The notes under the pieces were generated by a model. That model was not told the DNA's origin, searched no databases, and saw nothing but the letters and a program-made list of their open reading frames with translations. DNA of 64,000 nt from Haloferax litoreum. GTDB lineage: Archaea; Halobacteriota; Halobacteria; Halobacteriales; Haloferacaceae. Numbering within the stretch: position 1 is the stretch's first letter; each line of letters opens with the position of its first letter. Below, one piece after another: positions 9,170 through 16,864 of this stretch. A program made the translations under genes and the position numbers. Where the stretch lies: the NCBI RefSeq assembly GCF_009674605.1, contig NZ_WKJO01000001.1:2604001-2668000 (forward strand). Direction: 5' to 3'.

Positions 9170-9429
9170 GTCGTCTCGACAAACTCCTCGCCGGGTGGAC
9201 CTTCCGTACCGCGACACCCACGTTCGACGCCGGCGAGGTCATCACGGCCTACGTGACACACCGTGATTCGGATGGGTACTCCGTCCGCGTCGGTGACTCC
9301 ATCATCCGAGTCGGCGACGCCGACGACGTCGCTATCGAGACCAAAGTCCGTCTGAAAGTCACCTCGTTCGACGACGCGACGTACGAGGGGACTGGCGAAA
9401 TCGTCGACGTACTCGGGGCAGACGGGTAG
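9166..9429 (+). CDS. Small TRAM-like beta-barrel protein (DUF7513-like)
   Basis: 87 residues, starting inside the antiporter stop codon. After a short hydrophobic start (MSRLDKLLAGWTFRT) the sequence alternates short strands (GEVITAYVTHRD, YSVRVGDSIIRVGDA, KVRLKVTSFDD) ending in GEIVDVLG, which resembles TRAM/OB-type barrels of haloarchaea. I recall this family as DUF7513, but no function is established. Tight coupling to the NhaC gene suggests a role tied to that transporter, or simply shared expression. A short CACG/CGTG inverted repeat with five Ts follows at 9456-9469 and may terminate the operon. Confidence 0.75.
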   Translation: MSRLDKLLAGWTFRTATPTFDAGEVITAYVTHRDSDGYSVRVGDSIIRVGDADDVAIETKVRLKVTSFDDATYEGTGEIVDVLGADG

Positions 9430-9455
9430 ACGCCGCAGAACAGCGATTCGACTCA

Positions 9456-9469
9456 CACGTTTTTGCGTG
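9456..9469 (+). terminator. Short stem with T-run after the antiporter operon
   Basis: CACG and CGTG arms surround TTTTTG, 27 bases after the stop at 9429. The stem is short, so it is a weak candidate. Confidence 0.35.
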
Positions 9470-9587
9470 GTTCGACCGCCGGTAGAAGAATAGCGTCTGT
9501 CGACAGCGCCGGAACCGTCGTCACGAGCGGCGCCGGTGGGGCGTCGTCAGCGACGCGTGTCAGTCGCGGGTCGTCGGTGACGTGTCG

Positions 9588-9920
9588 TCAGTTGCGACGG
9601 TGGCCGAGCGGTTTCTTCTGTTCGACTTCTATCTCGACGTGGACGCTGTCGGGGAACTCCTTGTGTCCGACTTCGCGGGCGATGTGGTCTGCACCGTGGA
9701 TTTCGATGCGGCGCGTGTAGACGGTGTAACTCCACGACGAGAACTCGTCGCCCGGTTGGAGCGTCCGGTACTGCGGGACGTTCGTGCGCTTCGGTTGGTC
9801 GGCGTGAGGGCCGCGACACTCGGCACCCTTCTTCTCGACGAACTGCTTCAGGTCGCCCACGACTCTGTCGAGGACGGTCTTATCACCGCTTTGAAAAGTG
9901 AGTTTCGTGACGAAGGTCAT
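9588..9920 (-). CDS. uS10/mL48-like ribosomal-protein-family paralogue
   Basis: 110 residues. The pattern of N-terminal strand-helix (VTKLTFQSGDKTVLDRVVGDLKQFVEKKG), a basic loop with HADQPKRT, then strands (YTVYTRRIEIHGADHIAR and VHVEIEVEQK) matches the uS10 fold, and haloarchaea carry such extra uS10-like proteins besides true RpsJ. True uS10 normally sits next to elongation factor 1-alpha, which is absent here, so this is a stand-alone paralogue. It may bind RNA or the ribosome; the role is unknown. The ATG at 9920 gives the natural N-terminus. Confidence 0.75.
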   Translation of the reverse strand: MTFVTKLTFQSGDKTVLDRVVGDLKQFVEKKGAECRGPHADQPKRTNVPQYRTLQPGDEFSSWSYTVYTRRIEIHGADHIAREVGHKEFPDSVHVEIEVEQKKPLGHRRN

Positions 9921-10050
9921 AGCTGGGTACTACCAGTGTGTTGGTTGCTCCGACCGTAAAAGCGCATCTACACGGACGTGGGGAGGCACACACTCCCACG
10001 GGGAACCCGAACGAACGACCGTGTGAACGGTGTACATCCTCCGATACCCT

Positions 10051-10058
10051 CTTAAAGG
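10051..10058 (+). promoter_or_regulatory. Box A of the Nudix gene
   Basis: CTTAAAGG centred about 26 bases before the ATG at 10080, implying a leaderless transcript; it also argues against the in-frame GTG at 10059. Confidence 0.6.
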
Positions 10059-10079
10059 GTGGCACATTTATTTCGGGTA

Positions 10080-10535
10080 ATGGCAGTCGAAGCGGTCAGC
10101 GCTGGTGCCATCCTCTTCCGCGACACCCGCGGCCGGAGGGAGTATTTACTCCTGAAGAGCCGTCCCGGGGACTGGGAGTTCCCAAAAGGCGGGGTCGAGG
10201 GGAACGAGGAGCTCCAGCAAACGGCAATCAGGGAAGTCAAAGAGGAGGCGGGAATCGAAGATTTCCGTCTCATCGACGGCTTCCGCGAAGACTACAGCTA
10301 CGTCTTCGAAGCGAACGGTACGACCATTCACAAGACAGTTCACCTGTTCATCGCGCGCTCGTTCGAAGCGTCCGCGGAACTCTCGACAGAACACCGCGAC
10401 TTGCAGTGGCGCGACTACGAACAGGCCATCAACACCATCACGCAGGATGGTCCGCGCGAGATATTCGAGCAAGCACACGACTTCCTCGACGAACTCGCCG
10501 CGCGGAACGAAGGCGAACACAAGTACCTGAAGTAA
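10080..10535 (+). CDS. Nudix hydrolase, bis(5'-nucleosyl)-tetraphosphatase type
   Basis: 151 residues. The complete Nudix box (G-x5-E-x7-REVKEEAGI) spans residues 37-59, with WEFPKGGVE entering it, as in archaeal diadenosine tetraphosphate hydrolases. These enzymes cleave Ap4A and related dinucleotides to mononucleotides using magnesium held by the REVKEE glutamates. The N-terminus MAVEAVSAGAILFRD is the normal family start. No partner gene is next to it. I am sure of the Nudix fold and less sure of the Ap4A specificity. Confidence 0.85.
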   Translation: MAVEAVSAGAILFRDTRGRREYLLLKSRPGDWEFPKGGVEGNEELQQTAIREVKEEAGIEDFRLIDGFREDYSYVFEANGTTIHKTVHLFIARSFEASAELSTEHRDLQWRDYEQAINTITQDGPREIFEQAHDFLDELAARNEGEHKYLK

Positions 10536-10638
10536 CGTCGACCGGACGACTCACCGTCGGTCTTCGGGGACAAGGAAGCGGCAGCGCTGTTTCTCCGTGG
10601 ACCGAAACGCCTTCCGTCCCGCACACTGAGTCCCTGTC

Positions 10639-11634
10639 GTGAGCGACACCGCCGACCGTGACCCGGAGTTCGCCTTCGAACTTCGCGTCTGCCGCTGGGC
10701 AGAGCGCGCGTGGCACCCCGACGGTCCGCGCCCCGCGATAGTCGCCCGACAACTCGGCACGCGAAATCGCCGGTGGGACACCGTCGTCGTCGAAGTCGAC
10801 CCCGAAGCGTTCGCCGCGCGGTACGCCCTCTCGACCGATGGGTTCGACTCGGACCTCTTGCGTGTCGTCCGCCACGCCCCCGCCGACTGGCAGTGGTACC
10901 GCGATGCGATTCCAGAACCTGACTTCCCGTGGCGACACGTCGTCCCGGCGGTCCACCGTGCGGCGGGTCTCGATTTGGTCGACAAACGCCGCGGGTCACG
11001 CAACCGAGTCGAGTACAAGCAGACTGCGCCCTATCCAGACTGGGTCGAACGCATCGTCGCCATCGAGAACAAACCGAACCTCGACGCCTCCGCCGCCCGT
11101 GCCCTCGCCGACCAGTTAGAACACGACGTGTCGCGAGCACTCGCGGACGAAGTGTGGGTCGCCACCGAGGCGACCGGTGACCGCGTCCAACCCGCGCTCT
11201 TGGAGGACCTCCCAGTCGAAGTCGGCATCCTCTCGGTGGGTGACGAGTCGACAGAAGTGCTGTGGCACCCGAGTAAACTCACGCCCGACGACGCCGACGC
11301 TCGCCGCCGACTCGTCCTCGCCGAACGGGCCTACGACCGGGGATGGCGGACGTACCTCGATACGATGCGCCCCGACTGCCGACACTTCGAACTGAATCGG
11401 CGAGGAATGGCACTCGTCCCCCGGTGTGGGGCCAAAGCGTGTTATCAGAGTCAGCGCGAGTGCGCCCACTCGTGTTCGTCGTTCGAACCCGAACCACCCG
11501 CGTGGCGGACGAGAGGGTGGCCAATCGAAGGCGGGCCGGGAAAGGGACTCCGACGGATTCTCGAATCACGACGGGAGCGTGCCCGAACGCGGGTGTTCGA
11601 GGACGTCGAACGTGGTGAGGGCCACGAAGTGTAA
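10639..11634 (+). CDS. DUF5787-like protein, possible PD-(D/E)XK nuclease with Cys cluster
   Basis: 331 residues from a GTG start. I recall this haloarchaeal family as DUF5787, with no known function. The sequence shows an N-terminal FAFELRVCRWAE helix, then PYPDWVERIVAIENKPN at residues 131-147, where D134 and E143-N-K145 resemble the catalytic D...ExK strand pair of PD-(D/E)XK nucleases. Five cysteines (247, 263, 268, 275, 279) cluster in the C-terminal third, a pattern suited to an Fe-S cluster or zinc, as in Cas4 and AddB-type nucleases. The nuclease idea is inference from these motifs only. Neighbours give no functional clue. Confidence 0.7.
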   Translation: MSDTADRDPEFAFELRVCRWAERAWHPDGPRPAIVARQLGTRNRRWDTVVVEVDPEAFAARYALSTDGFDSDLLRVVRHAPADWQWYRDAIPEPDFPWRHVVPAVHRAAGLDLVDKRRGSRNRVEYKQTAPYPDWVERIVAIENKPNLDASAARALADQLEHDVSRALADEVWVATEATGDRVQPALLEDLPVEVGILSVGDESTEVLWHPSKLTPDDADARRRLVLAERAYDRGWRTYLDTMRPDCRHFELNRRGMALVPRCGAKACYQSQRECAHSCSSFEPEPPAWRTRGWPIEGGPGKGLRRILESRRERARTRVFEDVERGEGHEV

Positions 11635-11695
11635 TCACACCGCCAATTTAACCGTCACTGCGCGAAACCGTCCTCGTAGAGACGGCGTTCAGAAA

Positions 11696-11851
11696 ATGTC
11701 CAACCCAGCCGAAGTGATCAGTGTCGTCGTCGCGCTCGAATTCGTCGTCGTGTCCTCGATAGTCTTGCTCTTGGTGCCGTTCGACGCCGCAGCGCCCCTC
11801 ATTCCCCTTCTGTTGGTCTTTCTGGTCGCATTGCACGCGTATCGGAGTTGA
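11696..11851 (+). CDS. 51-residue two-helix membrane microprotein
   Basis: The frame encodes MSNPAEVIS followed by two hydrophobic stretches (VVVALEFVVVSSIVLLLV, residues 10-27, and LIPLLLVFLVALHAY, 35-49) separated by PFDAAAP. Such a helix-turn-helix hydrophobic pattern is unlikely by chance in GC-rich DNA and the codon choice matches neighbours. It starts 61 bases after the preceding gene on the same strand. The function is unknown. Confidence 0.6.
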   Translation: MSNPAEVISVVVALEFVVVSSIVLLLVPFDAAAPLIPLLLVFLVALHAYRS

Positions 11852-11906
11852 CCACGGGTGGGAGGCACTCGGCACACCCACCGTTTGGCAGTGTGCGTCT
11901 GCGAGG

Positions 11907-12407
11907 TCAGACGACTTCGACGTCCACGTCGTCGCGGTCGACTGCGAGTTTGAACGTCGGGACTGTTCGGTAGACGACTTCGACGACACCTTTTCGGCGG
12001 AGACTCTGGAGCGCTCGGCGGACGTCGTCTACGTCTGGGTCGATGTCGAACGCCTCGCGGAGTTTGTTGAGGACGCTCACGACGCTCTCGGAGCGCTCGT
12101 CGGGGCCGGCGACGACTTCGAAGACACGGGCTTCGAGAGTCGGGACCCGGATGACGCTCGGCACCGACTCTTCGTCGCCGTCGCTCTCGACGCCGGGTTC
12201 GACGCCGACGAGTTCTGCGGCCTCTGCCGTGGCGCGAATGAGACTGTTGTCGTCGCGGTAGTAGTAGTCCTTGAGGTCGGATTCGAGGTACTGATGGACC
12301 TCGCTGCCGCTTTCGAGGTCCCACCGGTCCTGCAACTCCTTGTTCTTCGTCGGTTGGAGGCGGACGATGTCGGCGAGTCGTTCTTTCGCCTCGTCGGAGA
12401 GCGTCAT
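11907..12407 (-). CDS. Winged-helix DNA-binding-like protein (DUF5797-like)
   Basis: 166 residues. The N-terminal half (DEAKERLADIVRLQPTKNKE) and the C-terminal LREAFDIDPDVDDVRRALQSLRRKGVVEVV both look like helical modules; the latter has the helix-turn-helix-wing shape of winged-helix proteins. I recall the haloarchaeal name DUF5797. It is expected to be a cytosolic DNA- or RNA-binding protein, with no target known. A box A on the minus strand (12431-12437) sits about 27 bases upstream of the ATG, so its mRNA is probably leaderless. Confidence 0.75.
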   Translation of the reverse strand: MTLSDEAKERLADIVRLQPTKNKELQDRWDLESGSEVHQYLESDLKDYYYRDDNSLIRATAEAAELVGVEPGVESDGDEESVPSVIRVPTLEARVFEVVAGPDERSESVVSVLNKLREAFDIDPDVDDVRRALQSLRRKGVVEVVYRTVPTFKLAVDRDDVDVEVV

Positions 12408-12430
12408 ACTCGGACGATTCGATGGAGGAA

Positions 12431-12437
12431 GTATAAC
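12431..12437 (-). promoter_or_regulatory. Box A of the DUF5797-like gene
   Basis: GTTATAC on the minus strand, 24-30 bases ahead of the start at 12407. Confidence 0.5.
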
Positions 12438-12472
12438 GTTGTTCTGGAATCTCCAGCAGAGGGGACCAATCG

Positions 12473-12483
12473 TTAATCATTAT
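12473..12483 (+). promoter_or_regulatory. Box A of the enoyl-CoA hydratase gene
   Basis: TTAATCATTAT about 30 bases before the ATG at 12509, the only AT-rich stretch in the gap. Confidence 0.5.
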
Positions 12484-12508
12484 CCCTCCACCACCCGTGG
12501 CCTCTGCC

Positions 12509-13285
12509 ATGAGCTGGGAAACACTCCGACTCGACTGGGACGACGACGACGTTGCCACCATCACCATCGACCGACCCGACCGGATGAACGCCCTCAACAC
12601 GGACACGCTCGACGCCCTCGAAGAGGCGCTCGACGAGGCCGAAGAACGGGGCGCGCGCGTCCTCGTGCTCACCGGGGCCGGCGACAAGGCGTTCATCGCG
12701 GGCGCAGACATCAGCTACATGAAGGATATCGGGACGCCAGAGGCACAGGAGTACGCCGAGCAGGGCCACCGCATCGCCTCGCGCCTCGAAGAGTTCCCGG
12801 CACCCACCGTCGCAGCAATCAACGGGTACGCCTTCGGTGGTGGCATGGAGTTCGCACTCGCCTGTGACCTTCGCGTCGCCTCCGAGCGAGCGCTCCTCGG
12901 CCAGACCGAAATCGACCTCGGTATCATGCCCGGGTGGGGTGGCAGTGTCCGTCTGCCGACCCTCGTCGGCGACGAACTCGCGCGCCGACTCATCTTCTTC
13001 GGTGAACGCGTCGATGCGAGCGACGCCCACGAGTACGGCATCGTCGGCGAAGTCGTCGCTCACGACCAACTCGATTCGCACGTCGAAGAACTCGCCGCGG
13101 ACCTCGCCGCAAAGCCACGACACGCACTCGCCGGCGCGAAGGCGGCCATCAACATGTCGCACGACGCGCCCCGCGACGCCGCACTCGATTTCGAGGCCCG
13201 CGTCTGGAGTGGCCTGTTCGGCACGCACGACCAGCGCGAAGGGATGGACGCGTTCCTCGAAAAGCGAGACCCAGACTTCGAATAG
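12509..13285 (+). CDS. Enoyl-CoA hydratase/crotonase family protein
   Basis: 258 residues. The crotonase fold is clear: GAGDKAFIAGADIS near residue 57 forms the oxyanion region, and NGYAFGGGMEFALACDLRVA with GQTEIDLG carries both catalytic glutamates of classical hydratases (the E of GGME and the E of GQTE), so hydration of trans-2-enoyl-CoA is expected rather than another crotonase reaction. It would act in cytosolic beta-oxidation. The ATG at 12509 follows a box A at about 12478; an in-frame GTG 12 bases upstream is possible. It is convergent with the transducer gene, 16 bases apart. Confidence 0.88.
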   Translation: MSWETLRLDWDDDDVATITIDRPDRMNALNTDTLDALEEALDEAEERGARVLVLTGAGDKAFIAGADISYMKDIGTPEAQEYAEQGHRIASRLEEFPAPTVAAINGYAFGGGMEFALACDLRVASERALLGQTEIDLGIMPGWGGSVRLPTLVGDELARRLIFFGERVDASDAHEYGIVGEVVAHDQLDSHVEELAADLAAKPRHALAGAKAAINMSHDAPRDAALDFEARVWSGLFGTHDQREGMDAFLEKRDPDFE

Positions 13286-13301
13286 AACCAGCGACGCCGT
13301 T

Positions 13302-14645
13302 TCAGCGGTCTTCGATTTCGGCCATCGCCGCTTCGAGGTCACGAACCGACTCCGAAATCTCGGCGACGATTTCGATTTGAGTGTCGTTCGCGGCGACTGC
13401 GGCACTCGTCTCTTCTTGCACGTCGGTCGACTGTTGGTACGCGTTGTCGACCATGCTGGCGACTTCTTCGGTGCGGACCGCCTGGTCGTCGGTGGCGTCG
13501 GCGATGTCGTCCATGCCCGTCGCCGCTTCACGAATCGTCGCGGCAATCTCGGTCTGATTTTCGATGAGCGTGTCGATTCGTTCTGCGCCGTCGCGAACGT
13601 CTTCGGTGAGTGACTCGATACCGGCCACAGTCTCGGTGGCGTCGTTTCGCGTCTCGCTGATAATCTCCTCGATACGTTCGGACTCGGATTGTACCTCGTT
13701 CGCGAGCGACTTCACTTCGTCCGCGACGACGGCGAATCCGGCACCTGCGTCGCCGGCGCGGGCCGCTTCGATGTTGGCGTTCAGTGCGAGGATGTTCGTC
13801 TGGTCGGCGATGTCGTTGATGACCTCGATGATTTCGCCGATTTCCTCGATGTGCTCGGCGAGTTCGTGCGTCCGGTCGGCGACGTGTTCGCCGCCTTCTG
13901 CGACGCGGTCCATCGCTTCGGCGGCGACTTCGCCGTCTTCACGTGACTCTTCGGCGAGGTGCTGTGCTTCGGTGCTCTGTCTGTTGATTTCGTCGGCACT
14001 GGCAGCAATCTCTTCGACTGTCGCCGACAGCGACCCGACTTCGCCGGAGACTTCTTCCATCGCCTCGGCTTGTTGACTCGCGATTTCGTTCGCGGCGGTC
14101 ACGCTCTCGGAGACGTCGTCCGCCGAGGCCATCGCTCGGTCGATAGACGCGGAGACTTCCTCAGAGACCTGTTCTTGTGCTTCGCTCATCATCTGGTTCT
14201 TTTCCACCATCTCGGTCGTCTCGGTGGTAAGTTCGACTGCGCCGACGACTTCGCCGTCGGGTGCGTACAGCGGTGTCCCCATCGCTCGCACCCAGAGCAT
14301 CCCGTCGTCCGTCTGGACGCCGCGGTACTCGTCTTCGCGGATTACCTGGTCGGTTCGTGCAATCTTCGTCGCGAGAATCTCGTCTTTCCCCTCGGTGCCG
14401 AACGCGTCGATGCCGCGCTTGCCGATATCCGTCGCCGGGTCGATACCGTACGCATCGGTCGCGTATTCGTTGATGTGCGTCAGGTGCCCCGACGAATCGA
14501 CGGTGAACATCGGTTCGGGAACGTTGGCGATGACCTGTTCGAACAGTCCTTTCCAGAAGTCTCGCTCTGCTTCGAGACGTGACGTCTCGTCCAGCGACTC
14601 GCTGGGTTCCCAGCCCAGTCCAGCCCCGTTCTCGTGTGCCTGCAT
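13302..14645 (-). CDS. Soluble methyl-accepting transducer with N-terminal PAS domain
   Basis: 447 residues with no membrane segment. A PAS domain fills about residues 30-145 (ANVPEPMFTVDSSGHLTHIN ... GAVELTTETTEM). The rest is a long coiled coil containing the conserved hairpin tip (DQTNILALNANIEAARAG, then GFAVVADEVKSLA) that binds CheA and CheW. It should be a cytosolic Htr-type chemoreceptor sensing an internal cue such as redox or an energy state, perhaps through a cofactor in PAS. No che or flagellar gene is in the window. A TTTATTAG-like box A lies on the minus strand near 14672-14679. Confidence 0.9.
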   Translation of the reverse strand: MQAHENGAGLGWEPSESLDETSRLEAERDFWKGLFEQVIANVPEPMFTVDSSGHLTHINEYATDAYGIDPATDIGKRGIDAFGTEGKDEILATKIARTDQVIREDEYRGVQTDDGMLWVRAMGTPLYAPDGEVVGAVELTTETTEMVEKNQMMSEAQEQVSEEVSASIDRAMASADDVSESVTAANEIASQQAEAMEEVSGEVGSLSATVEEIAASADEINRQSTEAQHLAEESREDGEVAAEAMDRVAEGGEHVADRTHELAEHIEEIGEIIEVINDIADQTNILALNANIEAARAGDAGAGFAVVADEVKSLANEVQSESERIEEIISETRNDATETVAGIESLTEDVRDGAERIDTLIENQTEIAATIREAATGMDDIADATDDQAVRTEEVASMVDNAYQQSTDVQEETSAAVAANDTQIEIVAEISESVRDLEAAMAEIEDR

Positions 14646-14671
14646 GTCTACCGATGCCCACGAAAACGGGT

Positions 14672-14679
14672 CTAATAAA
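14672..14679 (-). promoter_or_regulatory. Box A candidate of the transducer gene
   Basis: Minus-strand TTTATTAG, centred about 30 bases before the start at 14645. Confidence 0.45.
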
Positions 14680-14791
14680 GCCTACACGCCGTCTATCACG
14701 AACGATATTGGCGCTCGGACGCGGCAATACTGACGACACTGGACTGCAACTGGTAGCCTCCGGAGTTGTGTTAGCACGCATCCTGCTACGG

Positions 14792-14799
14792 CTAAATAC
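14792..14799 (+). promoter_or_regulatory. Box A of the DUF5789-like gene
   Basis: CTAAATAC centred 26 bases before the ATG at 14821, giving a leaderless start. Confidence 0.55.
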
Positions 14800-14820
14800 T
14801 CGTGTATGTAATGAATAATC

Positions 14821-15078
14821 ATGCAGGATAGAATCAAACTGAGTCGTGTCGAACCCGCCTTAGAGGGTATCTCCTACCCGACGACCCGACGAGACGCCGC
14901 CGCCGCGTTCGACGGTGTGACAGTCCTGCTCGCCGATGGAAACGCCGACTTAGGTGAGGTTATCCGTGGGTGTTACACCGACGAGTTCGCCGATTCGAGA
15001 GAACTGTACTACGAACTCAACATGGCGATGCCCATCGAGGCAGTCGGCGAACCGGGCCAGTCGGACGGCGACGCCTGA
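14821..15078 (+). CDS. Small haloarchaeal protein (DUF5789-like)
   Basis: 85 residues, acidic, with no membrane segment. The pattern YPTTRRDAAAAFDGVTVLLADGNADLGEVI and the ending MPIEAVGEPGQSDGDA are characteristic of a conserved small family I recall from haloarchaea as DUF5789, whose function is unknown. The start is supported by a box A at 14792-14799. It stands alone between the divergent transducer and the TFS gene. Confidence 0.65.
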   Translation: MQDRIKLSRVEPALEGISYPTTRRDAAAAFDGVTVLLADGNADLGEVIRGCYTDEFADSRELYYELNMAMPIEAVGEPGQSDGDA

Positions 15079-15137
15079 GTGCGACTGCCCCCTCGGTCCC
15101 CACCCGAGCACCCTTTTGCGACGACGTAATCCGGACG

Positions 15138-15143
15138 CTTAAG
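15138..15143 (+). promoter_or_regulatory. Box A of the TFS gene
   Basis: CTTAAG about 30 bases before the ATG at 15170; transcription would begin a few bases ahead of the start. Confidence 0.55.
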
Positions 15144-15169
15144 TTCCTCAAGCGGTAGGACGTACTATC

Positions 15170-15490
15170 ATGGAGTTCTGCGACGAATGCGGGTCCCTCA
15201 TGACACCGCAGGACGGTGTCTGGGTCTGCGCGAACGGCCACGAGAAGGCACGCGACAGCGAGAAAGAGAAGACGATGGTCACCACCGAGGGCCAAGAGTC
15301 GAGCGAAGTCGTCGACATGTCCGACGTCGACGCCGGCGAGATTGGCCCGACGACGAAGGCCATCTGTCCGAGTTGTGGCCACGACGTAGCGCGCTACGAG
15401 ATGAAGCAGATTCGGTCCGCCGACGAGTCCGAGACGCGCTTTTTCACCTGCGTCGAGTGCGACCACAAGTGGCGCGAAGACGACCACTGA
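15170..15490 (+). CDS. tfs: Archaeal transcription factor S (RNA cleavage factor)
   Basis: 106 residues with two zinc ribbons. The N-terminal ribbon uses C4, C7 and C20, with H24 as a possible fourth ligand. The C-terminal ribbon uses C66, C69, C94 and C97 and carries the acidic pair D85-E86 in RSADESET, which enters the RNA polymerase pore and stimulates cleavage of backtracked RNA (the archaeal TFIIS function). Length and order match TFS. A linker of about 35 residues joins the two. A T-rich stretch after the stop (15501-15510) may end the transcript. Confidence 0.92.
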   Translation: MEFCDECGSLMTPQDGVWVCANGHEKARDSEKEKTMVTTEGQESSEVVDMSDVDAGEIGPTTKAICPSCGHDVARYEMKQIRSADESETRFFTCVECDHKWREDDH

Positions 15491-15530
15491 GCGGTTCGCC
15501 TTTTTCCTCTCTCCGTCCGTAGTGGGGGTT

Positions 15531-16106
15531 ATGGCAGATGTGCCGCCTCCGCCCACACTCCCTTCGCTCGAGGGGTGGGTCCGCGTCGACGAATCGACCG
15601 ACCGCCCGTTCGAATTCGGGTTCATCCACGTCCTCGCGCGGACCGTCATCTACGAGGACGCGACCATTCGAGAACGCATCCCCGCCATAGCCGACGGACC
15701 GTGGCGCTTCCTCTTCGCCACCCGTCTGGAAGTCCGGCCACGGACGCCGCCCTCGAAGGCGCTCACGCGACTGGTTGTCAGTGGCGCCGCCTCGGGATTC
15801 GAAGAGCGACTCGCCGAGCGCGGCTTTTCGGACGTGCACCGAAGTTGGACTCGTTCTCTCGCGGTGCACGACGGTGAAGCAGAAGTCATCCGCTACGACA
15901 CGAAGGTCACACTGGCCGGGGTTCGACTTGCGGCGGACGCCTACCTCGCAGTCGTCCCCACCGATGGTGAGTACCTGTTGTTGGGCGGTGCGTACCCCCG
16001 AGAAGTCGTCGACGGTGCGGGTGAGACGGCCGAAGCGCTCCACGACGCCATCGACCCGGAGCGGTTCAGAGAAGAGTTGTTCCGCGTGATTCGGCGCATG
16101 GAGTGA
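15531..16106 (+). CDS. Hypothetical protein
   Basis: 191 residues from the ATG at 15531; a GTG nine bases upstream is also in frame. No signal peptide, no membrane helix and no motif I recognise. The sequence is an alpha/beta mixture (FEFGFIHVLARTVIYED, WRFLFATRLEVRP, EAEVIRYDTKVTLAGVRLAADAYLAVV) that may form a barrel-like fold. Codon use matches neighbours, so it is a real gene. It follows TFS by 40 bases and may share its mRNA if the T-rich stretch at 15501 does not terminate. Confidence 0.7.
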   Translation: MADVPPPPTLPSLEGWVRVDESTDRPFEFGFIHVLARTVIYEDATIRERIPAIADGPWRFLFATRLEVRPRTPPSKALTRLVVSGAASGFEERLAERGFSDVHRSWTRSLAVHDGEAEVIRYDTKVTLAGVRLAADAYLAVVPTDGEYLLLGGAYPREVVDGAGETAEALHDAIDPERFREELFRVIRRME

Positions 16107-16107
16107 A

Positions 16108-16128
16108 GCGTCTGCGTCGCGCGCAGAC
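16108..16128. terminator. Bidirectional terminator hairpin
   Basis: Perfect 9-base arms GCGTCTGCG and CGCAGACGC around a 3-base loop, lying in the 32-base gap between the stops of two convergent genes (16106 and 16139). Confidence 0.65.
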
Positions 16129-16138
16129 GCCCCGCCGA

Positions 16139-16864
16139 TTACTCGTTGCGAGCGAAGACGAGGTAGCCAGTGTGGCCGACACCGGCAGTGGATGGGCGCG
16201 ACCCACGCTCGCCGAAGTCCATGTGTCGCTGAATGGTTTCGAACGTTTCCACGTCCGAGAGACCCGCCTCGCGCGCCGCCTCGACTGTCGCGCGCGTCCC
16301 TTCGACGAAGGGTGAGTAGACGGCGACGTAGCCTCCTGTCACGAGCAGGTCGGGTGCCTCGCGGACGACTTCTGGTGCGTTCTCCGTGTCGAGAGTGAGC
16401 ACGTCGAAGTCGTCTTCGCGGAGGGCGTCCAGTTCGTCGGTGATGTCGCCCGTGCGAACGTCGACTCGGTCTTCGACGCCTGCGAGTCGCATGTTCTCGC
16501 GGGCCACGTCGGCGAAGTCGGCGTTTCGCTCGAACGTCGTCACGTCGACGTCGAGTCGGCCGAGGTACGCAGAGAGGACGCCCGTCCCGGTTCCGGCGTC
16601 GAGGACGCGTTCGCCCGCCGCGATGCCGGTGTGGCCGACGATGAGGCCGATATCTCGCGGCATCATCGGTGCGCCGGTTCGCTCGAAGTGGTTGAACAGG
16701 TCCGGCCCGCGGGGTTCGCGGACGAGGAATTCCTCACCGATGTGGGTTTCGAGCGTCTGGCCCGCTTTCACGTCCTCGGGGACGGTCAGCATCCCGAGGT
16801 CGGTGTGTAACTCCTCACCGGGAGCGCGGAGGTACTCTCGGTCGCCGTGAACGAGGAGTATCAC
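16139..16864 (-). CDS. trmI: tRNA (adenine-N1)-methyltransferase
   Basis: 241 residues, GTG start overlapping the nac stop by 4 bases. The N-terminal small domain ([14 protein letters not shown] ... [22 protein letters not shown]) leads to [12 protein letters not shown] and the SAM-binding motif [15 protein letters not shown] near residue 88, with the motif II acidic residue in [20 protein letters not shown] holds the catalytic-pocket aspartate. This matches archaeal TrmI, which methylates A57 and A58 in the T-loop of tRNA. The coupling with nac places it in a translation-related operon. Confidence 0.9.
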   Translation of the reverse strand: MILLVHGDREYLRAPGEELHTDLGMLTVPEDVKAGQTLETHIGEEFLVREPRGPDLFNHFERTGAPMMPRDIGLIVGHTGIAAGERVLDAGTGTGVLSAYLGRLDVDVTTFERNADFADVARENMRLAGVEDRVDVRTGDITDELDALREDDFDVLTLDTENAPEVVREAPDLLVTGGYVAVYSPFVEGTRATVEAAREAGLSDVETFETIQRHMDFGERGSRPSTAGVGHTGYLVFARNE

